Origin: JBPCPM01 sp050999155
Lineage (GTDB): Bacteria > Actinomycetota > Thermoleophilia > Solirubrobacterales > 70-9
Assembly (NCBI GenBank): GCA_050999155.1
Contig: JBPCPM010000150.1
Span: 1-21,237 of the forward strand
Reading direction: 5' to 3'
DNA: 21,237 nucleotides
Shown: in pieces, positions 16,044 through 21,237 of the stretch
How positions within the stretch are numbered: the first letter of the stretch is position 1
Layout of the letters: the number at the start of each line of letters is the position of its first letter
Notes under the pieces: generated by a model
Seen by the model: the letters and a program-made list of their open reading frames with translations, nothing else
Told to the model about the DNA's origin: nothing
Databases searched by the model: none
Program-made: the position numbers and the translations under genes

Positions 16044-16514
16044 CTAATACGTACCCCCGAGCTTGCGATGGTCCCAGCTGACCGTGCGCCGGGCCTCGAA
16101 GCGGATCGCCACCCGCTTGCGTGCCTGCGTCTTGAGGCCTTCGCGCGCATCGGCGTCGATCGACTCCAGGCCGTCTGCGTAACGCAACGTCAGCTCCTCG
16201 GCGAGCTCGAGGACCCGGTCGAACTCCCGCTCGATGTGAGCGGTCGCCTCGATCATCACGCCGCGCAGCTCCGTGTACTCACGGCCGTCCTCGATCAGCA
16301 GCGTCGCGTGATCGTCGCGTTCGAGGTTCTTGACCTTCTGCGACGAGCCGTACGTGTAGATCCACAGCTCGCCGTCACGCACGACGTACCAGAGGGGTAC
16401 GAGGTGTGGCCAGCCGTTGTGGCCGTGGCTGGCCACCGAGACGACACGCTGGTCGGCGAGGAACGCCTCCCGCTCGTCGTCGGACATCGTTATCTGGTCA
16501 CGCCGCGAGCCCAT
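16044..16514 (-). CDS. PPOX-class flavin/F420-binding protein
   Basis: A 156-residue product with a split-barrel fold of the pyridoxamine-5'-phosphate-oxidase-like superfamily. Typical parts are LADQRVVSVASHGHNGWPHLVPLWYV (19-44), the ligand-binding strand LWIYTYGSSQKVKNLERD (50-67), ATLLIEDG, and the closing VSWDHRKLGGTY. Members bind FMN, heme or F420; in actinobacteria many use F420, so redox reduction of an unknown substrate is a reasonable guess only. The ATG at 16514 shares one base with the upstream MBL stop (TGATG). A GGAGGAGG Shine-Dalgarno lies 10 nt upstream. Confidence 0.9.
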   Translation of the reverse strand: MGSRRDQITMSDDEREAFLADQRVVSVASHGHNGWPHLVPLWYVVRDGELWIYTYGSSQKVKNLERDDHATLLIEDGREYTELRGVMIEATAHIEREFDRVLELAEELTLRYADGLESIDADAREGLKTQARKRVAIRFEARRTVSWDHRKLGGTY

Positions 16515-17257
16515 CAGGTCTCGACCTCCTCCGGCAGCAGGCCGTCATCGGCGAGCTTGTCGAGGTGGGCCTGCATCGCCACGTCTGCCGCGGGGCGCAT
16601 GGCGTCGGGGACGTCCCCCCACGCATGGTCGAGCAGCTCCTCGCGGGAGCGCACGCCCCGGGTCAGCGCGTCGAGGAGCTTGCGCTCGCGCTCGGCCCGA
16701 TGCTCGAGATACTCGGAGATCTTGGCTCGGGGGTCCTCCACCGGCGGGCCGTGGCCCGGCAGCAGCCTGTCGAGGTCCAGCTGGGCCAGGCGGCGGAGCG
16801 AGCTCATGGTGTCGCGCAACGCGTCGGGCTCCGTGCCAACGATGCTCGATCCGTGCCCGAGGACCAGATCGCCCGCGAAGCAGATCCGGTCCCACAGCAA
16901 GCACACATGGTCGGGGCTATGCCCGGGGGTAGCAATCGCCTGCAGGGGCCCGAAGGTTTCCCCCTCGCCCGGCCTGTGGACTTCGACGCCGAACTCGCCG
17001 GCGCCCTCGCTGTGGTCGTCGTGGCCGTGGGTGAGCACCACGCCCAAAGCCCCTCCGCGCTCGGTGGCTGCCTCGTCGACGGCCGCGAGATGGTCGCTGT
17101 CGGCGGGCCCGGGGTCGAGGATCCAGCAGCCGTCGGTCCCGACGAGATAGGTGTTTGTCCCCTCGAGGGTGAAGGGGCCGGCGTTCGGCGCGACGATGCG
17201 CTGGATCGCATCGCCCGGGCCGAGGCCGTCGCCCGCTGATGGATCGGCAGGGACCAC
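16514..17257 (-). CDS. Metallo-beta-lactamase-fold hydrolase (LACTB2-like)
   Basis: A 247-residue product. The metal ligands are HGHDDH (His77, His79, Asp81, His82), His113 in PGHS, Asp130 in FAGD, and His169 in PGHG. The N-terminal GPFTLEGTNTYLVG and the C-terminal winged-helix-like region (about 185-240) match the LACTB2 group, which has endoribonuclease activity in animals; bacterial members are mostly uncharacterised. The start is a GTG at 17257 with no clear Shine-Dalgarno, and no other credible start is near. It is the first gene after the strong hairpin at 17277-17317, and so is probably the first gene of its transcript. Confidence 0.9.
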   Translation of the reverse strand: MVPADPSAGDGLGPGDAIQRIVAPNAGPFTLEGTNTYLVGTDGCWILDPGPADSDHLAAVDEAATERGGALGVVLTHGHDDHSEGAGEFGVEVHRPGEGETFGPLQAIATPGHSPDHVCLLWDRICFAGDLVLGHGSSIVGTEPDALRDTMSSLRRLAQLDLDRLLPGHGPPVEDPRAKISEYLEHRAERERKLLDALTRGVRSREELLDHAWGDVPDAMRPAADVAMQAHLDKLADDGLLPEEVET

Positions 17258-17276
17258 GCCGGGATCGTCGCACGAT

Positions 17277-17317
17277 GGTCCGGGGCCCCGCCGGTCAGGC
17301 CGGCGGAGCCCCGGATC
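17277..17317 (-). terminator. strong hairpin after the lipoprotein gene
   Basis: Arms at 17280-17294 and 17300-17314 pair over 14 of 15 positions (one C-A mismatch at 17287/17307) around a 5-nt loop. Pairing continues outward by three more positions (T-A, a G-T wobble, G-C). It begins 4 nt after the stop codon at 17321-17323. Like the groEL hairpin, it has no U-tract on the minus strand. It likely separates the YhaM/PafBC/lipoprotein group from the MBL group. Confidence 0.7.
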
Positions 17318-17320
17318 GCG

Positions 17321-18001
17321 CTACTCGCTCTGCTCCTGCCCGGGCCCGGTCTCGACGGGAGCGGTGTCGATCCCGCGTGCGGGACCTTCACCCGGGTCGG
17401 TCTCGGTCCCGGTCTCCGTCTTCTCGCCGGGCGGGGTGATGACGCCGCAGGCCACCGGCGTCTCAGGTACGTACTCCTCGCCGTCCTTGGTGCCGTGCAA
17501 CACGATCACGCCGTCCTCGAGGGGCTCCACGTCGGAGTCGATCGTCACGGACTCCTCGTAGACGATGGTGCCCTGGCCGTCGGCGCTGGGGAACGGCGTG
17601 AGCTCGGCGCGCACCGGGCCGTAGAAGGGGGCGCCCTCGTCGATGCTGATTGTCCCGTCTCCGTCCTTGTCGGCCGATTCCGACGGGCAGGTGCCCGCGG
17701 TGTCCCCGTCGGGACGGTGGATGTGCTGCGGGTGCTCCTCATCGGCCACGAGGCCGCCGGCCTCGATCTTCACCTTCAGCGTGTCGCCGTCGCGGGTGAG
17801 CGTTGCCTGGCCCGTGACGCCGGAGTCGTTGAGCGTGCCGAGCTCGACGACCTGGGCTCCGTTGTCGGAGCCGGGCACGGTGCCGCTGGCCGTCGAGCCA
17901 TCGCCCGCTCCGACCTCTTCCGAGTCGTCGCCGCAGGCACCGATCGTCATGCCCAACGTGAGCAGTGCTGTCGCGAGCAGCATGGGTGGCTTTTTGGTCA
18001 T
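17321..18001 (-). CDS. secreted lipoprotein with CHRD/SOD-like beta-domain and an EF-hand-like loop
   Basis: A 226-residue product. A lipoprotein signal peptide (MTKKPPMLLATALLTLG) leads to the lipobox IGAC with the lipidated Cys23. After a Ser/Gly-rich linker, a beta-rich domain (about 50-190) carries HPQHIH (90-95) and LHG (168-170), and ends TPVACGVI. The layout recalls CHRD and Cu/Zn-superoxide-dismutase-like domains; Cys105 and Cys184 could form a disulfide. Residues 111-122, DKDGDGTISIDE, are an exact 12-residue EF-hand calcium loop. The tail (190-226) is acidic and Pro/Thr-rich. The ATG at 18001 has a GGGGGAG Shine-Dalgarno; a GTG at 18040 is less likely. Location is the outer face of the membrane. 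The enzymatic role is unknown. Confidence 0.85.
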   Translation of the reverse strand: MTKKPPMLLATALLTLGMTIGACGDDSEEVGAGDGSTASGTVPGSDNGAQVVELGTLNDSGVTGQATLTRDGDTLKVKIEAGGLVADEEHPQHIHRPDGDTAGTCPSESADKDGDGTISIDEGAPFYGPVRAELTPFPSADGQGTIVYEESVTIDSDVEPLEDGVIVLHGTKDGEEYVPETPVACGVITPPGEKTETGTETDPGEGPARGIDTAPVETGPGQEQSE

Positions 18002-18043
18002 ACCGTTCTCCCCCTTGTCGTCAGCAGGTCTTGTTCCCACGAA

Positions 18044-20086
18044 TCAAACAGTGTGCGAGGCGATGGCTGCGCGGGTGTCGCCGGGCTCGAGCACGATGAG
18101 GTCGCCCGCCCCCTTGAGGATCTCACGGATCAGCCACGCCTCCCCGGCGTAGGGCAGCTCGATGATCACGGCGCCGTCGGCGAGCTCGGCGATCACGGTC
18201 CGCTCCTCGCGGATCCAGCGGGCGCGTTCGGGCGAGACCCAGACCTGGGCCATGCGGGCGTCGGGCACCTCGCCTTCGGTCAGCCAGCCCTCGAGCTGGG
18301 CGACCTCCTCGATCTCCGGGCGCGGCTCGAAGGTCGTGTCCAGCGCGCGGGCTTCCTTGACGCGGTCGAGGCGGAAATGCCGGACGGCCTTGCGGTCACG
18401 GTCATAGCACTCGACGTACCAGCCCTCGGGGCCGTTCTCGAGCCGGTAGGGCTCGACGGTCCGGGAGCTGAACTCGTCCTCGTTTTCCTTGTAGTACTCG
18501 AGTTCGAGCACCTTGCGTTCGGTGATCGCGTGACCGACGATCTTCGAGATCTGAGCGTCGTCGGAGCCCTGGGCGATCTCCAGGCCCTCCTCGGCCGGGT
18601 CGTGGCCGAGGGCCTCGACGATCTTGCCGCGAGCCGTCTGCAGCCCAGACTGGGGAAGGTGGTCACCGAACAGGTCGATGGCGGCGACCAGCGCCTTGGC
18701 CTCCAGCGGCAGCAGCCGCGCGGGTCGGGCGAAGTTGTCGCCGTAGGCCTCGGTGTCGACCTCGATCTCGTCGCCTTGGATCTCGGCGTACAGGACGTAG
18801 GTCCCGCCACCGAAGTTGACGATGTTGAGCACCGAGACGTCCTCGTGCAGCTCCTTTTCGGAGATCTGCAGCTGCTGGCAGACCTCGGCGACCTGGAGGC
18901 GCTCACCGGCCCGCGCGGCCTGGATCAGGACGCCGGCCAGCGTGGTCAGCCGGGCGAATCGCTCGGGCCGGATGGGGGTTTCGGCCCGGCCGTTGGAGCG
19001 CCCGTTGCTCGAGGCCAGCGCGATCTCGCGGGAGACGACGCTCGCGGTCTCGAACGGCTCGGCGTGGCGCTCGTGGACCAGCGAGCGCCGGCGGGTGACC
19101 TCCTCGACGAGCTCCGGCGGTGAGAGCACCCGGGCGTTGTCACGCCAGCTGAGAATCCAGGAGACCAGCTGGCGGGTGGAGGCGTAGCCCGTCTCGAGGA
19201 CTCGTGCGCCCCCGCCGTCGGTCTCCCCGGGCTCGGGGTCGCGCAACGTCCCGTAGGTGCCGAAGTCGCGTTCGACCAGCCAGGCGATCCGCTCGGAGAC
19301 CTCGATCACCGCGGTGCCGTCGACCTCGCCCATCTGCCACTCGGCCCGGCTGCCGTAGTCGCGGCGGTCGAAGTCCTCGGGGGCGGGGAAGTCGTGCTCG
19401 GCCTTGGAGGCGTAGGAGACCTTGGCCTGGATCCGCGAGAGGCGGAAGACGCGGACCGCGTCGCGTTCGTGGGAGCGGCCGATCAGATAGAACTGGCCGC
19501 CCCGGAAGACCAGGTGGTAGGGGTCGACCGTTCGCTGTTCGGTCGCGTCGCGTTCGATCGTGTAGTAGGTGAAGACGATCGTCTTGCGCCGGGAGATCGC
19601 GGTCTCGATCTTCGCCAGGCGCTGGGAGAGGTCCTTGCCCCCTGCCTCGGCGGCGACCGCCATCTCGACCGAGCGCCGTTCGGTGGTGCGCAGCGGGCTG
19701 GGCTTGCCCCAGGAGACCTGTTGGAGCGCGAGGCGCAGCGGCTCGGCGTAGGCGAAGCGACCGTCGAGCAGCGCCAGCGCGGTCTGCAGGGCGGCGAGCT
19801 CGTCGTCCTCGAAGGCGATCGAGGGCAGGTAGTAGTTGTCGGGCGGCAGGGCGTAGAGCTCGGCCTCGTAGAAGCCGTCGGACGGCTTCTCGACCTGCAG
19901 CGAGATTCCGAGGCTCGACAACTCGGCCCGGTCGGCGTAGAAGCGCCGGGCAAAGGCGTCTTCGTTCATGTCGATGTAGCCCTCGACCTCGCGCCGGATG
20001 TCGACCGCCGATACCGGCCGGTCTTCTGCCATCAGGTACGAGATCAGCGAGAGCTGCCGGATCAGTTTGTCCGTGTCCTTCGCCAC
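18044..20086 (-). CDS. pafBC: Fused PafBC-type double HTH-WYL transcriptional regulator
   Basis: A 680-residue product made of two copies of the same architecture. The parts are HTH (about 5-65), WYL (163-225, with DPYHLVFRGGQFYLIG and FRLSRI) and WCX (255-335), then a Ser/Asn/Gly linker (345-372), HTH (375-430), WYL (517-575, with EPYRL, GWYVECY and FRLDRV) and WCX (612-675). In mycobacteria PafB and PafC are separate; in Arthrobacter they are naturally fused as here. PafBC activates the LexA-independent DNA-damage response, with the WYL domains sensing a nucleic-acid-like ligand. The start is GTG at 20086, matching homologue N-termini; another GTG lies at 20119. The lipoprotein gene follows after 42 nt. 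No pup or proteasome genes are in the window. Confidence 0.92.
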   Translation of the reverse strand: MAKDTDKLIRQLSLISYLMAEDRPVSAVDIRREVEGYIDMNEDAFARRFYADRAELSSLGISLQVEKPSDGFYEAELYALPPDNYYLPSIAFEDDELAALQTALALLDGRFAYAEPLRLALQQVSWGKPSPLRTTERRSVEMAVAAEAGGKDLSQRLAKIETAISRRKTIVFTYYTIERDATEQRTVDPYHLVFRGGQFYLIGRSHERDAVRVFRLSRIQAKVSYASKAEHDFPAPEDFDRRDYGSRAEWQMGEVDGTAVIEVSERIAWLVERDFGTYGTLRDPEPGETDGGGARVLETGYASTRQLVSWILSWRDNARVLSPPELVEEVTRRRSLVHERHAEPFETASVVSREIALASSNGRSNGRAETPIRPERFARLTTLAGVLIQAARAGERLQVAEVCQQLQISEKELHEDVSVLNIVNFGGGTYVLYAEIQGDEIEVDTEAYGDNFARPARLLPLEAKALVAAIDLFGDHLPQSGLQTARGKIVEALGHDPAEEGLEIAQGSDDAQISKIVGHAITERKVLELEYYKENEDEFSSRTVEPYRLENGPEGWYVECYDRDRKAVRHFRLDRVKEARALDTTFEPRPEIEEVAQLEGWLTEGEVPDARMAQVWVSPERARWIREERTVIAELADGAVIIELPYAGEAWLIREILKGAGDLIVLEPGDTRAAIASHTV

Positions 20087-20094
20087 GCGGCCAG

Positions 20095-20100
20095 AGAATA
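20095..20100 (-). promoter_or_regulatory. possible leaderless promoter -10 (TATTCT) for pafBC
   Basis: TATTCT on the minus strand fits TAnnnT and lies 8 nt before the GTG at 20086, so transcription would begin at or next to the start codon. No -35 is recognised upstream. The intergenic gap to the YhaM-like gene is 123 nt, enough for a separate promoter. The call is moderate to weak. Confidence 0.4.
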
Positions 20101-20209
20101 GGCGGACACCGGGGGCCACCCCGCTGCACCGCCGTGTGTTTCCCGCTATTTGCGTACTTCTAGACGGCCGGGATGCAGCGGAGACCGTTGGGAACGCCCG
20201 GCTCCGAGC

Positions 20210-21181
20210 TCAGGCGGCCGCCGAACGCCCGAAGTACGCCGCGGCGTCGATCCCGCGATCGAACCGCGACCAGCTCTCCCCGTCGGGGAGCTCACGCTCG
20301 ATGCGGTCGAAGCTTCCGAGCTTGCCGCCGAGGTTGTCCATCGCGTGGACGAGCGTCGCCTCGCGGGTGCACGGGACGACCGGCGATCCGTGTTCGAGCG
20401 TCCCATGGTGGGAAAGGATGATGTGCAGGACGGCCTGGCCGACCTCGGCGGGGAAGCCATCGATCGACTCGATCTCGCGGCGGATCCGGTAGTAGCCGAG
20501 GGGGATCTCGCCCTCCAGCCGGCCGGCGTCGGTGAGGTCGATGGCCAGCGGGTCGGGGTCGTAGGCCTCGAGCTTGCCGATGTCATGCAGCAAGGCCCCG
20601 GTCACCGCGACCTCGCGGTCGAGGCCGGGAAAGAAGGAGGCGGCGGCGCTGACGGCCTGTGCCACCGACAGCGAGTGCTCGAGCAGGCCGTGGCGGTAGG
20701 CCTGGTGGTAGTACTTGGCCGCCGGAGCGTCGCGGTACAGCGGCCAGGTGTCCGACGACGGATCGAGGAAGCGGCCGAGCAGCTCCGCCAGCCACGGGCT
20801 CTGGATCGTGGCCAGCAGCGCCCGCAGGTCCTGCTCCATCCGGTCCAGGGGGACGGGGCCGGCGGGGGAGAGTTCCTCGGGGTCATACGCGCCGGGCTCG
20901 ACCGTGCGCAGCTCGTCGATCGTGATCTTCGAGCCGTAGCGCGGGTGGACCGAGAAGCGCCCGCGCACGTCGACCACCGCGCCCGGCTCGCAGCAGCCGT
21001 AGTGCAGGTCGACGTCGTCCCAGCTGATGGCCTCGACCGCCCCGGTGCGATCGGCGAGGACCAGCCGCAGCCACTGGCCGCCGTCGCGCTTGGTCCTGCG
21101 CTCACGTTCGCGTACCGCGAAGACCCCGTGGACCTGCTGGCCGTGGGGGAGCTCGCCGACGCAACTGCGCTCAGAGAACAC
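20210..21181 (-). CDS. YhaM-like OB-fold/HD-domain 3'-5' exonuclease
   Basis: The visible product is 323 residues. An N-terminal OB-fold (about 10-95, with HGQQVHGVFAV and LRLVLADRTGAVEAISWD) precedes an HD phosphohydrolase domain with His168 (LLEHS), His199-Asp200 (LLHDIGK), His258-His259 (LSHHG) and Asp282 (HAMDNLGG). This order matches YhaM, a 3'-5' exonuclease on RNA and single-stranded DNA in Bacillus. The GTG at 21181 is a provisional start: the frame stays open with no start codon up to the window edge, so the true start may be outside. About 120 nt separate it from pafBC. Confidence 0.88.
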   Translation of the reverse strand: MFSERSCVGELPHGQQVHGVFAVRERERRTKRDGGQWLRLVLADRTGAVEAISWDDVDLHYGCCEPGAVVDVRGRFSVHPRYGSKITIDELRTVEPGAYDPEELSPAGPVPLDRMEQDLRALLATIQSPWLAELLGRFLDPSSDTWPLYRDAPAAKYYHQAYRHGLLEHSLSVAQAVSAAASFFPGLDREVAVTGALLHDIGKLEAYDPDPLAIDLTDAGRLEGEIPLGYYRIRREIESIDGFPAEVGQAVLHIILSHHGTLEHGSPVVPCTREATLVHAMDNLGGKLGSFDRIERELPDGESWSRFDRGIDAAAYFGRSAAA

Positions 21182-21237
21182 CGAGTGCCAGAGGGTGAGG
21201 TGGGGGCTGTCGGAATTCTGCTGATTCCCGGCGCAGA

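Noticed and set aside
16514..17257. The MBL protein as an antibiotic-resistance beta-lactamase
   Set aside because: The motif order and winged-helix-like C-terminus match LACTB2-like hydrolases, with no signal peptide and no resistance context.
17495..19123. A 542-residue plus-strand open frame, and similar ones at 3074-4387, 7752-8939 and 9255-10421
   Set aside because: All are antisense to well-identified genes (lipoprotein/pafBC, pcm/crp, lhr), with biased composition rich in Arg, Gly, Asp and Leu. None shows a domain.
1..21237. CRISPR arrays, tRNA or rRNA genes, insertion sequences, phage genes
   Set aside because: I looked for regular repeats, cloverleaf ends, transposase motifs and terminal repeats and saw none. 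The gene gaps are too short to hold them.

Overview
The window is a GC-rich chromosomal segment from what looks like an actinobacterium in the broad sense. I infer the class Thermoleophilia (Solirubrobacterales-like) rather than a classical actinomycete. The grounds are a Thermus-type 7Fe ferredoxin, a single-chain fused PafBC regulator, a full-length Lhr helicase next to a Nei2 glycosylase, long-form RmlA, several GTG starts, likely leaderless starts, and a groES-linked GroEL whose tail is Gly/Met-rich rather than His-rich. The class is inference; the gene families are well supported. All 21 protein genes read on the minus strand, so transcription runs from high to low coordinates. I see no tRNA, rRNA, insertion sequence, CRISPR array or pseudogene, and no gene-free stretch longer than 130 bases.

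Layout in the direction of transcription. (1) 21181-17321: a YhaM-like OB-fold/HD nuclease, a fused double HTH-WYL regulator of the PafBC type, and a small lipoprotein with an EF-hand-like loop, closed by a strong hairpin at 17277-17317. (2) 17257-15180: an MBL-fold hydrolase, a PPOX-family flavin/F420 protein and a 10-helix EamA permease. The first two overlap by one base. (3) 15152-12230: rmlA, rmlD and rmlB, each overlapping the next by 4 bases, for dTDP-sugar synthesis; rmlC is not present. (4) 12179-4527: a TVP38/TMEM64 (VTT) membrane protein, the giant helicase lhr, nei2, and a two-gene ABC exporter, with gaps of 36 and 3 nt and overlaps of 8 and 4 nt. (5) 4465-2680: a Crp/Fnr regulator with a likely leaderless promoter, pcm (protein repair) and an ASCH-domain protein. 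(6) 2626-520: the groES-groEL operon behind a promoter whose start region is covered by a perfect CIRCE operator, ending in a perfect 13-bp hairpin. (7) 449-1: a 73-residue two-helix membrane protein and the start of a ferredoxin gene.

Functionally the window mixes housekeeping (chaperonin, dTDP-rhamnose precursors, ferredoxin) with nucleic-acid and protein maintenance (Lhr, Nei2, PafBC, YhaM-like nuclease, Pcm). It shows no obvious genomic island or defence locus. The most interesting items are the PafBC fusion placed with a YhaM-like nuclease and a lipoprotein, the EF-hand insertion in that lipoprotein, the conserved lhr-nei2 pair translationally tied to an ABC exporter, and the rml cluster without rmlC.
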